Source: Rhizobium johnstonii 3841 (GTDB lineage Bacteria > Pseudomonadota > Alphaproteobacteria > Rhizobiales > Rhizobiaceae). Taken from it: 64,000 bases of DNA. Numbering within the stretch: the first letter of the stretch is position 1; every line of letters begins with the position of its first letter. Under the pieces are notes generated by a model that saw nothing but the letters and a program-made list of their open reading frames with translations, was not told the origin of the DNA and made no database searches. Shown piece by piece: positions 41,204-50,407 of the stretch. The position numbers and the translations under genes were made by a program. Location of the stretch: contig NC_008380.1 of assembly GCF_000009265.1 (NCBI RefSeq), forward strand, positions 3,477,501 through 3,541,500. The letters run 5' to 3'.

Positions 41204-41231
41204 CCTCCCCGCCGCAAGGCGGGGAGGTTTT
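41204..41231 (+). terminator. Attenuating terminator after the binding-protein gene
   Basis: CCTCCCCGCC (41204-41213) pairs with GGCGGGGAGG (41218-41227) over a GCAA tetraloop, followed by TTTTCTC. It is 12 bases past the binding-protein stop and 35 before the permease start, the usual place for partial termination in ABC operons. Confidence 0.8.
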
Positions 41232-41262
41232 CTCACTCCGACGCCCCAGGATGAGCTTTTCC

Positions 41263-42156
41263 ATGAGCACCGTTTCAACGCCGATGGCGAGCAGTGCCCC
41301 CTTGATCAACAAAGACCGCGTGATCGACTGGCTGGGCATCTCACCCTTCATTATTTTCTCCCTGCTATTCCTGATCATCCCCACGCTTTATCTCGTGGTG
41401 GGCGCGTTCCTGACGCCCGAGGGCGATTTCACGCTGAAGAATATCGGCGATCTTTTTACGCCATCGATCATGAGCGCTTACTGGATCAGTATCCGCGTCT
41501 CGGTCGCCTCCGCCCTCGGCGGCGCGTTGATCGGCTTTTTCCTTGCCTGGGCCGTCGTGCTCGGCGGCCTGCCCGCCTCCGTGCGCTCGACACTGCTGAC
41601 CTTCTCCGGCGTCGCCTCGAATTTCGCCGGCGTGCCGCTCGCCTTCGCCTTCCTCGCAACGCTCGGCCGCACCGGCCTTGTGACGATCTTCCTGCGCGAA
41701 TGGTTCGGCTTTAATCTCTACGGCACCGGTTTCAACCTGCTGTCCTTCTTCGGCCTCACCATCACCTACATGTATTTCCAGATCCCGTTGATGGTGTTGA
41801 TCCTGACGCCGGCCCTCGACGGCATGAAGAAGGAATGGCGCGAAGCATCGCAGATTCTCGGCGCCACCAACCGTCAGTACTGGACGATGGTCGCGCTGCC
41901 GATCCTCTGGCCGAGCCTGCTCGGCACGACGCTGCTGCTCTTCGCCAATGCCTTCGGCGCCATCGCCACAGCCTTTGCGCTGACCGGCAGCTCGCTGAAC
42001 ATCGTGCCGATCCTGCTTTATGCGCAGATCCGCGGCGACGTTCTGCATAATGCCAACCTCGGTTACGCCATTGCGCTCGGCATGATCGTGATAACCGGCG
42101 TCTCCAACGTCCTTTACCTCCTGCTGCGCATGCGCGCCGAACGGTGGCAGAAATGA
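41263..42156 (+). CDS. ABC transporter permease (PotB-like)
   Basis: 297-residue membrane protein with about six helices. The cytoplasmic EAA loop that docks the ATPase is visible as MKKEWREASQILGATNRQYW...PILWPSLLGT. GVPLAFAFLATLGRTGLVTI and TYMYFQIPLMVLILTPALDG are typical of the polyamine/iron permease group. ATG at 41263 preferred over 41251, where the ribosome-binding site adjoins the codon. Ends ATGA with the second permease. Confidence 0.9.
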   Translation: MSTVSTPMASSAPLINKDRVIDWLGISPFIIFSLLFLIIPTLYLVVGAFLTPEGDFTLKNIGDLFTPSIMSAYWISIRVSVASALGGALIGFFLAWAVVLGGLPASVRSTLLTFSGVASNFAGVPLAFAFLATLGRTGLVTIFLREWFGFNLYGTGFNLLSFFGLTITYMYFQIPLMVLILTPALDGMKKEWREASQILGATNRQYWTMVALPILWPSLLGTTLLLFANAFGAIATAFALTGSSLNIVPILLYAQIRGDVLHNANLGYAIALGMIVITGVSNVLYLLLRMRAERWQK

Positions 42157-42941
42157 AAGCTCAACGTCTCGGAGCCTGGATCGCCATCATTCTCGGCGCG
42201 TCCTACTTTATCATCCCGCTGATCGGCACAATCGAGTTTTCGCTGCGCATGCGCCGCGGCGAATACAGCCTCGACGCCTATCAATCGGTCTTTTCGGACG
42301 CTCAGTTCCGCGAGACCTTCGGCTATTCCATGCTGATGGCGTTACTCACCATCGTCTTCGGCATGCTGCTTGTCGTGCCAACGGCCTATTGGGTGCGGCT
42401 GCGCCTGCCGCAGATGCGCCCCGTCGTCGAATTCATCACGCTGCTGCCGCTTGTGATTCCCGCAATCGTCATCGTCTTCGGTTACCTCAGGATGTACAAT
42501 TCGTCGTCCTACCTGCCGCTGACGGGTTCGACGACTGGCACCAACATCCTGCTGGTCTTCTCCTATATCACCCTGTCCCTGCCCTACATGTACCGTGCCG
42601 TCGATACCGCCATGCGCGCCATCGACGTCCGCACCCTGACGGAGGCAGCCGAAAGTCTCGGCGCCAGCTGGACGACCATCATGTTCAAGTGCATTTTCCC
42701 CAACGTCATGAGCGGCGTGCTCTCAGGTGCCTTCATCACGCTCGCGATCGTCATGGGTGAATTCACCTTCGCCGCACTGCTCAACCGTCCGGCCTTCGGT
42801 CCCTACTTGCAGCTCGTCGGCGCCAACAAGGCCTATGAGCCTTCAGCGCTCGCCGTCATCGCCTTCTCGATCACCTGGCTCAGCATGGGCCTGCTCAACC
42901 TCGTTTCCCGCGTCGGCAAAGCCCGCCCGGCAAAGGCTTAA
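42153..42941 (+). CDS. ABC transporter permease (PotC-like)
   Basis: 262 residues, about six helices. EAA loop: TLTEAAESLGASWTTIMFKC...FPNVMSGVLSG. FITLLPLVIPAIVIVFGYLR and TLAIVMGEFTFAALLNRPAF are standard PotC-type blocks. Its start overlaps the first permease stop (ATGA), so the pair is coupled and forms the heterodimeric channel. Confidence 0.9.
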   Translation: MKAQRLGAWIAIILGASYFIIPLIGTIEFSLRMRRGEYSLDAYQSVFSDAQFRETFGYSMLMALLTIVFGMLLVVPTAYWVRLRLPQMRPVVEFITLLPLVIPAIVIVFGYLRMYNSSSYLPLTGSTTGTNILLVFSYITLSLPYMYRAVDTAMRAIDVRTLTEAAESLGASWTTIMFKCIFPNVMSGVLSGAFITLAIVMGEFTFAALLNRPAFGPYLQLVGANKAYEPSALAVIAFSITWLSMGLLNLVSRVGKARPAKA

Positions 42942-42953
42942 GGTATCTGGTTC

Positions 42954-44015
42954 ATGTCCTTTCTCACACTGACCAACATTCAGAAATCCTTCGGCCCGGT
43001 GCAGGTCGTCAAGAACTTCAACATGACGATCGAAAAGGGTGAATTCATCTCCTTTCTCGGCCCGTCAGGCTGCGGCAAGACGACCGTCCTGCGCATGATC
43101 GCCGGCTTCGAAACGCCGACCGGCGGCACGCTGACCATCAATGGCAAGGATCAGAGCTCGCTGAAGCCGAACCAGCGCAATATCGGCATGGTCTTCCAGG
43201 CTTATGCATTGTTCCCCAACATGACCGTGCACGACAATGTCGCCTTCGGCCTCAAGGTCGCCGGCGCGCCGAAACCTGAGATCGACGCCCGCGTCAAGGA
43301 AATGCTCGGCCTGATCAAGCTCGATCACCTGGCCGACCGCTTCCCCTATCAACTATCGGGCGGCCAGCAGCAGCGTGTCGCCCTTGCCCGCGCGCTTGCC
43401 GTCAAGCCGCAGGTGCTGTTGCTCGACGAGCCGCTCTCCGCGCTCGACGCCAAGATCCGCGTGTCGCTGCGCGAGGAAATCCGCCAGATCCAGCAGCAGC
43501 TCGGCATCACCACGGTCTTCGTCACCCATGATCAGGAAGAAGCCCTGTCGATCTCCGACCGCATCGTCGTCATGAATGCCGGCAAGGCCGACCAGATCGG
43601 TTCGCCCTTCGAGATCTACAACACGCCGGCGACGCGCTTCGTCGCCTCCTTCGTCGGCACGCTGAACCTCATCGAAGCCACGGTCGTCGATCCCGACAGC
43701 AACCGCATCCAGATCGGCGATCAGGGTATCACGCTGAAGCAGTCGGTGGCCGCTCACAAGGCTGGCGAAACCATCTCGCTGGCGCTCCGTCCGGAAGCCG
43801 GCTCGCTCTCCGATAGCGTCAAGAGCGACACGGCGCTGACCGGCCAGGTGGTTTCTGCCCACTTCCTGGGGTCGGTCATCCGCACCCGCATGAATGTCGG
43901 AGGCAACGTCATCTCCTTCGACATGTTCAACAGCCCGGGCACCACACCGCCGCAGGCCGGCGAAACGGTAACCCTGCGCTTCATGGCAGCCGACCTGCTG
44001 ATCATCCGCGACTGA
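42954..44015 (+). CDS. ABC transporter ATP-binding protein (polyamine/iron/phosphonate type)
   Basis: 353 residues. Walker A FLGPSGCGKTTVLRMIAG, Q-loop VFQAYALFPNMT, signature QLSGGQQQRVALARAL, Walker B VLLLDEPLSALD and the H-loop FVTHDQEEAL are all present. A TOBE domain fills residues about 260-350. It completes a four-gene importer (binding protein, two permeases, ATPase) on one strand. A terminator follows at 44037. Confidence 0.93.
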   Translation: MSFLTLTNIQKSFGPVQVVKNFNMTIEKGEFISFLGPSGCGKTTVLRMIAGFETPTGGTLTINGKDQSSLKPNQRNIGMVFQAYALFPNMTVHDNVAFGLKVAGAPKPEIDARVKEMLGLIKLDHLADRFPYQLSGGQQQRVALARALAVKPQVLLLDEPLSALDAKIRVSLREEIRQIQQQLGITTVFVTHDQEEALSISDRIVVMNAGKADQIGSPFEIYNTPATRFVASFVGTLNLIEATVVDPDSNRIQIGDQGITLKQSVAAHKAGETISLALRPEAGSLSDSVKSDTALTGQVVSAHFLGSVIRTRMNVGGNVISFDMFNSPGTTPPQAGETVTLRFMAADLLIIRD

Positions 44016-44036
44016 TTTCGCCAATACTGCTGAGGC

Positions 44037-44065
44037 AAAAGGCGCCGCGAAACGGCGCCTTTTTT
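44037..44065 (+). terminator. Intrinsic terminator of the ABC operon
   Basis: AAAAGGCGCCG (44037-44047) and CGGCGCCTTTT (44053-44063) pair over CGAAA, followed by TT, 22 bases past the ATPase stop. The A-run on the left would also allow it to work on the other strand. Confidence 0.88.
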
Positions 44066-44211
44066 CATTTCAGCTCGTCCGACCCGTCAGCAATCGTGAT
44101 GCAGCCATCACCATAATGCACTTGAACTCTCCGAGGTCGGTGCCAGAAGTTGAGCAAACCAAATGAGCCGGGTAGCCCTCTGCCTTGCATTTTCAGAAAT
44201 GGGATATTTCA

Positions 44212-44517
44212 ATGATTACCTGCCACCTGCGTTATGTGATCGATCCGTACAAGCTTGCCGAATTCGAAGAATATGCCCGGCTCTGGATTCCGATCGTCAA
44301 CAGGATGGGCGGCACCCATCACGGTTATTTCCTGCCGTCCGAAGGCGCCAACAATATTGCCATTGCGCTGTTTTCCTTCCCGAGCCTTGCCGCCTACGAG
44401 GACTATCGCACACGCATGGCAAGCGATCCGGAATGTCAGGCGGCTTTCGAACTCGATAAACATAACCGCAGTATCGTCAGCTATGAACGCAGCTTCATGC
44501 GGCCCGTGCTCGGCTGA
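44212..44517 (+). CDS. NIPSNAP-family protein
   Basis: 101-residue ferredoxin-like alpha/beta-barrel dimer fold. MITCHLRYVIDPYKLAEFEE and RMGGTHHGYFLPSEGANNIA are characteristic of NIPSNAP domain proteins, followed by ALFSFPSLAAYEDYRTRMAS and the RSFMRPV end. Biochemical role unknown in the family. The ATG at 44212 follows GGGA; the first upstream candidate at 44185 is TTG. Located between two terminators, so transcribed alone. Confidence 0.85.
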   Translation: MITCHLRYVIDPYKLAEFEEYARLWIPIVNRMGGTHHGYFLPSEGANNIAIALFSFPSLAAYEDYRTRMASDPECQAAFELDKHNRSIVSYERSFMRPVLG

Positions 44518-44542
44518 TCAAACCCGCGCACGACGGGAAATG

Positions 44543-44576
44543 AAAAACTCCGCCAGGCTGGATGGCGGAGCTTTTT
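44543..44576. terminator. Bidirectional terminator between NIPSNAP and sugar ABC operon
   Basis: CTCCGCCA (44548-44555) pairs with TGGCGGAG (44563-44570), with AAAAA on the left and CTTTTT on the right, between convergent genes. It should stop both the NIPSNAP and the ATPase transcripts. Confidence 0.85.
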
Positions 44577-44591
44577 CGTTCTGTCATCCGG

Positions 44592-45593
44592 TTAGCGGAT
44601 CGCCTGGTCGTCGACATCGAAACGATGCACGTGCGCCTGGTCCGGCGTTGCATAGACGATCTCGTCCGGCTCGTACTGATGCTCGCCGAAAAGACGTGCC
44701 GTCAGCAGGCCGCATTGATCGGATTCCAGATAGATGATCGTGTCGGCGCCGAGATGCTCGACATGCACGACCTTCGCAACCCAAGTGCCCTGCTCGCGCG
44801 ACAACGTCAGGTGTTCGGGACGCACTCCGATCGTCTTGGCGCTGTGATCGCCGACCTTCTCGGCCGCGATAAAATTCATCTGCGGCGAGCCTATGAAGCC
44901 GGCAACGAAGACATTGGCCGGTCGTTTGTAGAGTTCCATCGGCGAACCGATCTGCTCGATCGCGCCGGCATTCAGCACCACGATCTTGTCGGCGAGCGTC
45001 ATCGCCTCGACCTGGTCGTGGGTGACATAGATCATCGTTGCCTTCAGGCTGCGGTGCAGCCGGGCGATTTCGAGGCGGGTCTGGACGCGCAGCGCCGCAT
45101 CGAGGTTCGACAGCGGCTCATCGAACAGGAAGAGTTCCGGTTCGCGCACGATGGCGCGGCCGATGGCGACGCGCTGGCGCTGGCCTCCGGAGAGCTCGGC
45201 CGGCCGGCGCGCCAGATAAGGTTCCAGCGAGAGCATGCCGGATGCCTTGCCGACACGCTTGTCGATCTCATCCTTGGCGGTGCCGGCCTGCTTAAGACCT
45301 AGCCCCATATTGTCCTTGACTGTCAGATGCGGATAGAGCGCGTAGGACTGGAACACCATGGCGATGCCACGCTTGGCCGGTGGCGTCAGTGTCTCATCGC
45401 GGCCATTGATGACGACGGCGCCTGAGGTGACGTCTTCGAGGCCTGCAATGCTGCGCAGCAGCGTCGATTTCCCGCAGCCCGACGGTCCGACGAAGATGAC
45501 GAATTCGCCATCCTTGACCTCGAGGTCGATGCCTTTCAGCACCTCATGCGTGCCATAGGTCTTGCGGATGGATTTGAGTTGAAGCGATCCCAC
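44592..45593 (-). CDS. Sugar ABC transporter ATP-binding protein (UgpC/MalK type)
   Basis: 333 residues. Walker A FVGPSGCGKSTLLRSIAGLE, Q-loop VFQSYALYPHLT, signature ELSGGQRQRVAIGRA, Walker B LFLFDEPLSNLD, H-loop YVTHDQVEAM; a TOBE/regulatory domain fills residues about 235-333. MalK/UgpC-type ATPases energise CUT1 sugar importers, matching the two permeases and the binding protein upstream. GTG start (MGSLQLKSIRKTY) with AAGGAAAGACC in front, ten bases past the Gfo/Idh stop. Confidence 0.93.
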   Translation of the reverse strand: MGSLQLKSIRKTYGTHEVLKGIDLEVKDGEFVIFVGPSGCGKSTLLRSIAGLEDVTSGAVVINGRDETLTPPAKRGIAMVFQSYALYPHLTVKDNMGLGLKQAGTAKDEIDKRVGKASGMLSLEPYLARRPAELSGGQRQRVAIGRAIVREPELFLFDEPLSNLDAALRVQTRLEIARLHRSLKATMIYVTHDQVEAMTLADKIVVLNAGAIEQIGSPMELYKRPANVFVAGFIGSPQMNFIAAEKVGDHSAKTIGVRPEHLTLSREQGTWVAKVVHVEHLGADTIIYLESDQCGLLTARLFGEHQYEPDEIVYATPDQAHVHRFDVDDQAIR

Positions 45594-45603
45594 GGGTCTT
45601 TCC

Positions 45604-46662
45604 TTATAATCTGACCGGCTGGCCGGTGCGCACGCTCTCGTCGGCGGCAAGGCAGATGCGCAGCGATGCCACCGCATCCGCCATATGGCGGTCGAGGTCC
45701 AGATCCTCGCGGATCGCCCTCAGCATGAAGGCCTGTTCCAGGTCGCAGAGCGCCTGATGACCGGGCTCTCCTTCCATCGTCATGTCCTGGTCGGGCCGGA
45801 TAAACTTGCCGTCCGGGCCGGTCTCGGCCGTGTGCAGACGGATCACCGAGGTCTTGGTGTGCGTGTCGATATCGTCGGACTTGGCGTTCGGATCCATGAC
45901 GATCGACACCGCACCCTTCGGCGACATCACATCCTTCACGAAGAAGGCAGTTTCCGAGATCATCGGTCCCCAGCCGGCCTCGTACCAGCCGACGGAACCG
46001 TCCTCGAACAGCACCTGCAGGTGACCGTAATTATACATGTCGGCAGCGATCTCGTCGGACATGCGCAGCCCCATGCCGCGCACCTCGACGGCTCTCGCGT
46101 CGGTGATCTGGCACATGACGTCGACATAATGCACGCCGCAATCGACGATCGGCGAGGTCGTGCGCATCAGCGACTTGTGCGTCGCCCAGGTCGGACCGCT
46201 GGACTGCTGGTTAAGGTTCATGCGGAAGACATAAGGCGGGCCGAGCTTGCGCGCCTCTCCGATCAGCTTCATCCAGGAAGGGTGATGACGAAGGATATAG
46301 CCGATCACCAGCTTGCGCCCCGCCTTCCCAGCTGCCGCGACGACGCGCTCCGCGTCTGCGACCGTTGTCGCCAGCGGCTTTTCCACGAAGACATCGCAGC
46401 CGGCCTCAAAGGCGGCGACCGCATAATCGGCATGGCTGTCGGAATAGGTGTTGATCGAGCAGAGGTCCGGCTTCAGCTCGGCGAGCGCCGTCATGAAGTC
46501 GGGGTGGATCGTATAGCCCTGCAGCTCGGCCGCCAGCTCCGGCGTCGAGCGGTTGACGAGACCGACGATCTCGAAGCCGGGATTATTGTGATAGGCGAGC
46601 GCATGGCTGCGGCCCATATTGCCGAGGCCGGCAACGAGGACGCGGATCGTTTTTTCGGTCAC
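45604..46662 (-). CDS. Gfo/Idh/MocA-family dehydrogenase
   Basis: 352 residues. N-terminal Rossmann fold: RVLVAGLGNMGRSHALAYHN, then EAGCDVFVEKPLATTVADAE with the EKP motif that contacts substrate and NAD. The C-terminal alpha/beta domain has IVDCGVHYVDVMCQI, supplying the catalytic-type His. Presumably oxidises the imported sugar or derivative. GTG start inside the permease stop (GTGA), so expressed from the ABC operon. Confidence 0.9.
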   Translation of the reverse strand: MTEKTIRVLVAGLGNMGRSHALAYHNNPGFEIVGLVNRSTPELAAELQGYTIHPDFMTALAELKPDLCSINTYSDSHADYAVAAFEAGCDVFVEKPLATTVADAERVVAAAGKAGRKLVIGYILRHHPSWMKLIGEARKLGPPYVFRMNLNQQSSGPTWATHKSLMRTTSPIVDCGVHYVDVMCQITDARAVEVRGMGLRMSDEIAADMYNYGHLQVLFEDGSVGWYEAGWGPMISETAFFVKDVMSPKGAVSIVMDPNAKSDDIDTHTKTSVIRLHTAETGPDGKFIRPDQDMTMEGEPGHQALCDLEQAFMLRAIREDLDLDRHMADAVASLRICLAADESVRTGQPVRL

Positions 46663-47498
46663 TTGACGGCTCCTGACGTGATGCCGCGGATCAGCTGCCG
46701 CGAGAAGATGACGTAGAGGACGAGGATCGGCAGGATCGCCAGCGACAGCGCCGCCAGCACCGCATTCCAGTTGGTGACGAACTGGCCGATGAAGATCTGC
46801 GAGCCGAGCGTCACCGTCTTGGTGGCCTCGGAGGGTGCGAGGATCAGCGGGAACCAGAGATCATTCCAGATCGGGATCATGGTGAAGACCGCAACCGTCG
46901 CCATGGCCGGGCGCACCAGCGGCAGCACCAGGCGGAAGAAGATCGCATATTCGGAAAGCCCGTCGATACGCCCCGCATTCTTCAGATCGTCCGAAACCGT
47001 GCGCATGAATTCCGACAGGATGAAGATCGCCAGCGGTATGCCCTGCGCGGTATAGACGAGGATCAGCGCCGTCAGCGTATTGACGAGGCCGGCCGCCACC
47101 ATGCCCTGCAGGATCGCCACCGTACCGAGACGGATCGGGATCATGATGCCAATCGCCATGTAGAGCCCGAGCAGCATATTGCCGCGGAAACGGTATTCGG
47201 AAAGCGCAAAGGCCGCCATGGCGCCGAAGAGCAGCACCAGCAGGATCGAGACGATCGTGACGATGAAGCTGTTCTGGAAATAGGTGGCGAAATCGCCCTG
47301 CCCGAGCACCGTCTGATAGCCGACCAGACTGAAGGTCGACGGCGTCGGGATCATCAGCGGCTCGCGGAAGATCGAAGCGCGATCCTTGAACGAGTTGACG
47401 ATCGTCAGGAAGACCGGAAACAGCGCGACCAGCGTATAGGCGCCGAGCGCCAGATGCACGAGGCCGGTGCGGATGGGAGATGTGCGTGCCTTGGACAT
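46659..47498 (-). CDS. Sugar ABC transporter permease (CUT1, MalG-like)
   Basis: 279 residues with six helices. The EAA loop reads LKNAGRIDGLSEYAIFFRLV...LPLVRPAMAT, in which the first residues are NAGRIDG rather than EAARIDG. FALSEYRFRGNMLLGLYMA and IPIWNDLWFPLIL are MalG-type signatures. GAGGAGCGCGC precedes the ATG at 47498, nine bases after the upstream permease stop. Confidence 0.92.
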   Translation of the reverse strand: MSKARTSPIRTGLVHLALGAYTLVALFPVFLTIVNSFKDRASIFREPLMIPTPSTFSLVGYQTVLGQGDFATYFQNSFIVTIVSILLVLLFGAMAAFALSEYRFRGNMLLGLYMAIGIMIPIRLGTVAILQGMVAAGLVNTLTALILVYTAQGIPLAIFILSEFMRTVSDDLKNAGRIDGLSEYAIFFRLVLPLVRPAMATVAVFTMIPIWNDLWFPLILAPSEATKTVTLGSQIFIGQFVTNWNAVLAALSLAILPILVLYVIFSRQLIRGITSGAVK

Positions 47499-47507
47499 GC
47501 GCGCTCC

Positions 47508-48455
47508 TCAGAATTGGTAGCGACGCATGCGCCGCTGGATGACGAACAGATAAAGCGAGACGCCGGCGAGGATGATGAGGAACATCACCGTGGCAATCGT
47601 CGCGCCCATCGAGCGGTCGCCGAGCTGAAGCTGGAAACCGAAGAAGGTGCGGTAGAGCAGCGTGCCGAGAATGTCGGTCGACATGTCAGGTCCGGCAAGC
47701 GCCCCCTGCACGGTATAGACCAGGTCGAAGGCATTGAAATTGCCGACGAAGGTCAGGATCGAGATAATGCCGATCGCCGGCAGGATGAGCGGCAGCTTGA
47801 TTTTCCAGAATTGGGCCCAGCCGGTGATGCCGTCGCATTCGGCCGCCTCGATCACCTCTTCGGGGATGCTGAGCAGTGCGGCATAGATCAGCATCATCGG
47901 AATGCCGATATATTGCCAGTTCGAGATCAGCGACACCGCGATCAGCGCCGAACCGGACTTTCCGAGCCAAGGTGCGAACAGGAATTTCAAGCCGATAAGA
48001 TCGAGCATCCAGGGCGCCACGCCCCAGATCGGCGAGAGGATGAGCTTCCAGATGAAGCCGACGATGACGAAGGACAGGAGCGTCGGCAGAAACATCGCCG
48101 TGCGGTAGAAGGCTACGCCGCGCAGCTTCGGCACCGAAAGCAGGGCGGCAAGCGCCACGCCGATCGGGTTCTGCACGCACATGTGGATGGCAAAGAAGAT
48201 CAGGTTATTGACAAGGGCATTCCAGAAATCGCGCGCCCAGCGCGCATCGCCGAACAGCACCTTGAAATTCGCCAGTCCGACGAAGGCCGGCTGCCCGTCG
48301 ACCGTATTGTAGAGCGACAGCCGGAGAGTTTCGATGAGCGGCAGCACCATGACCGCGGAATAGACGATCAGGGCCGGCAACATGAAGACGAAGATGTGCC
48401 AGCGCACCGGGCGCCTGATCGGGACGATATCGACCGTGTTGTCGGTTTCGCTCAT
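47508..48455 (-). CDS. Sugar ABC transporter permease (CUT1, MalF-like)
   Basis: 315 residues, six helices. EAA loop EEVIEAAECDGITGWAQFWK...LPLILPAIG. LPALIVYSAVMVLPLIETLR and MFLPTLLSFVIVGFIWKLIL are typical of the first permease of CUT1 systems. The ATG at 48455 (MSETDN) is supported by AGGCAAAAGCC; the frame extends into the upstream repeat without similarity. Confidence 0.92.
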   Translation of the reverse strand: MSETDNTVDIVPIRRPVRWHIFVFMLPALIVYSAVMVLPLIETLRLSLYNTVDGQPAFVGLANFKVLFGDARWARDFWNALVNNLIFFAIHMCVQNPIGVALAALLSVPKLRGVAFYRTAMFLPTLLSFVIVGFIWKLILSPIWGVAPWMLDLIGLKFLFAPWLGKSGSALIAVSLISNWQYIGIPMMLIYAALLSIPEEVIEAAECDGITGWAQFWKIKLPLILPAIGIISILTFVGNFNAFDLVYTVQGALAGPDMSTDILGTLLYRTFFGFQLQLGDRSMGATIATVMFLIILAGVSLYLFVIQRRMRRYQF

Positions 48456-48504
48456 GGCTTTTGCCTGTTCTTGTCGACTGGCCGCAAGGTGCAGCGCAGA
48501 TGGA

Positions 48505-48666
48505 AAACATTGCGCCTCACCCCTGACCCTCTCTCCGGCTGTGGGGAGAAGGAATGTGCCCTGCTTTGATGCCATGTCGGGCTGGGAGGTCGCTGCGAGT
48601 CTCCCTCTCCCCTGAAGTGGGAGAAGGTGGCCGGCAGGCCGGATCAGGGGCGGCAAACGCCGCCCC
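48505..48666. repeat. Intergenic repeat, family C (RIME-like), copy 2, with hairpin behind the binding-protein gene
   Basis: Contains CTCTCTCCGGCTGTGGGGAG and later CTCCCTCTCCCCTGAAGTGG then GAGAAGGTGGCCGGCAGG, related to the copies at 34726 and 61716. At its SBP end GGGGCGGC (48647-48654) pairs with GCCGCCCC (48659-48666), 12 bases from the binding-protein stop. It therefore provides the intercistronic RNA structure between binding protein and permease genes. Confidence 0.65.
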
Positions 48667-48678
48667 TCTCACACGCTA

Positions 48679-49938
48679 TCACTTGGCCGGCTTGTACCAG
48701 CTGTCGAGGCCGTCCTGCAGCTTCTTGGCGGCGACCGCAGGCGTATCCGTGCCGTTGATCACGTTGGCCGATTCGACCCAGGTCTCGTTTTCCAGGTTCG
48801 GCGTGCCACGTGACAGGATCTGGTAGGTCGAGCGCACCGTCGACTTGTACGGGCCGCGCCAGGAAACGAATTCCTGAGCGAGCGGATCGGACATTTTGAC
48901 CGGGGAGGAGTTCAGGCTGAAGAAGCCCGGCAGCGAGTTGGCGTAGATATCTGCGAACTCCGGCGAAGCGACCCAGCTGAGGAACTTCTTGGCTTCCTCG
49001 GCATGGGTGCTCTTTGCGTTCAGCGCGACGCCGATATCCGGATGGTCGGAGATATAGCCCGTGTCGCCTGCCTTCGGAACCGGCGGCGGGAAGGCGCCCA
49101 TCTTGAACTGGGCCTGGCTGTTGAACAGCGCGATTTCCCACGAACCGGCCGGATAGATGGCTGCACGGCCGAGCGTGAACAGGTTCTGGCTGTCGGAGTA
49201 GGTCTGGGCTTCGAAACCGTCGCCGAGATAGGGCTTCCACTTGGCAAGCTCTTCATAGGGCTTGACCCAGTCGGCATCGGTCAGCTTTTGCTTGCCGGCG
49301 ATCAGGGCGGCGCGGCCGTCCTCACCCTTCCAGTAGTTCGGGCCGATGTTCTGGTAGCCCATGGTAGCAGCTTCCCAGAGGTCCTTCGTGCCCATGGCGA
49401 GCGGGATGTAGGTGCCGTCGGCCTTGATCTTGTCGAGCGCTGCGTAGAACTCGTCCTGCGTCTTCGGCACGGAGATGCCGAGCTTGTCGAAGGCATCCTT
49501 GTTGTAGATGAAGCCGTGGATGACCGAAGCCATCGGCACGCAGAAAGTCGACTTGCCGTCGTCGGTGCTCCAGGCGGCCTTGGCGACCGGCGAGAAGTTC
49601 TCCATGCCAGGCAGGCTGGTGATGTCGGCAAGCTGCTTCTTGTTGAAGAGTTCGAGCGAGGCATCGAACGGACGGCAAGTGATGATATCGCCTGCGGAGC
49701 CGGCATCGAGCTTGGCGTTCAGCGAGGCGTTGTATTCGGTCGGCGCGGTCGGCGAGAAGACGATCTTGATGCCCGGGTTCTTGGCTTCGAAGGCCGGGAT
49801 GATCTTTTCCTGCCAGATCTGTAGATCGTCGTTACGCCAGCTTTCGACCGTCAGCGTGACGTCGGCGGCGTGGACGAGACCCGCTGAACTCAGCAGACTG
49901 GAGGCAAGCAGCAGGCTTTTCAGAGCAGTGTTTTTCAT
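48679..49938 (-). CDS. Sugar ABC transporter substrate-binding protein (CUT1)
   Basis: 419 residues. Signal peptide about 1-23 (SLLLASSLLSSAGLVHA). Mature region is a bacterial extracellular solute-binding protein family 1: IWQEKIIPAFEAKNPGIKIV, MASVIHGFIYNKDAFDKLGI and FTLGRAAIYPAGSWEIALF. Binds an oligo- or monosaccharide; the BadF-type kinase in the divergent gene suggests an amino sugar, as inference. GGAGAGGGAA precedes the ATG at 49938. First gene of the operon. Confidence 0.92.
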   Translation of the reverse strand: MKNTALKSLLLASSLLSSAGLVHAADVTLTVESWRNDDLQIWQEKIIPAFEAKNPGIKIVFSPTAPTEYNASLNAKLDAGSAGDIITCRPFDASLELFNKKQLADITSLPGMENFSPVAKAAWSTDDGKSTFCVPMASVIHGFIYNKDAFDKLGISVPKTQDEFYAALDKIKADGTYIPLAMGTKDLWEAATMGYQNIGPNYWKGEDGRAALIAGKQKLTDADWVKPYEELAKWKPYLGDGFEAQTYSDSQNLFTLGRAAIYPAGSWEIALFNSQAQFKMGAFPPPVPKAGDTGYISDHPDIGVALNAKSTHAEEAKKFLSWVASPEFADIYANSLPGFFSLNSSPVKMSDPLAQEFVSWRGPYKSTVRSTYQILSRGTPNLENETWVESANVINGTDTPAVAAKKLQDGLDSWYKPAK

Positions 49939-50279
49939 TTCCCTCTCCTGTTTTAAGCGCCGCAAGGCGCTGTTTTCGATTTGAAACAAGCAATCGGTGT
50001 GTCTGAGGCAACACCCAACGCCCCTTGGAGGACCGCCAGCAATGCCGGTCCCGAAAGCTCGACGGACACGAAGGCGGATCGCCTGCGGCCGGACTGCGCG
50101 CCTTCCCGGCGGCTACACCGAGGGCGGCGAAATGATGGGGAAAGCCGATGGATTCCTGAACCTCGCCACAAGCCCGATAGGCCGGCGGGTCGTCATCTCG
50201 ATCACCTTCGTAGCGGTTCCGGCTTGGCTTAACTGCCGGTTTTCGTGGGCTTCGAAGTGCTGTTCCCTTTTGCCGAATT
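49939..50279. other. G+C-rich leader region of the sugar ABC operon
   Basis: About 340 bases between the binding-protein start and the AT-rich operator region. Open frames exist on both strands (for example 49997-50281 plus), but none has a ribosome-binding site, family similarity or strand-consistent coding feel. If the operon promoter lies in the AT-rich part at 50280-50430, this would be a long 5' leader. Confidence 0.4.
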
Positions 50280-50299
50280 AATGCCAAAAAAATACCAAT
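50280..50299. promoter_or_regulatory. Operator-like sequence, left copy, in sugar kinase/ABC divergent region
   Basis: AATGCCAAAAAAATACCAAT matches the reverse complement of 50408-50427 at 18 of 20 positions. Each copy holds two CCA-type half-sites about 11 bases apart around an A7 tract. This copy is on the ABC-operon side. HutC/NagR-type GntR regulators favour TGGT-containing sites. Confidence 0.5.
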
Positions 50300-50407
50300 T
50301 GTCCAGCCGAAATTAACTTTTCGACCTGATAAAACTCATTAAAAAATTTAATCAAGCGAAATCAACAAGATAAAAAGATTGATTTTTCACGTCATTCCCA
50401 CTTGGTA

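Noticed and set aside
49997..50281. Short frames in the leader of the sugar ABC operon
   Set aside because: No ribosome-binding site, no conserved motif and overlap with frames on the other strand.
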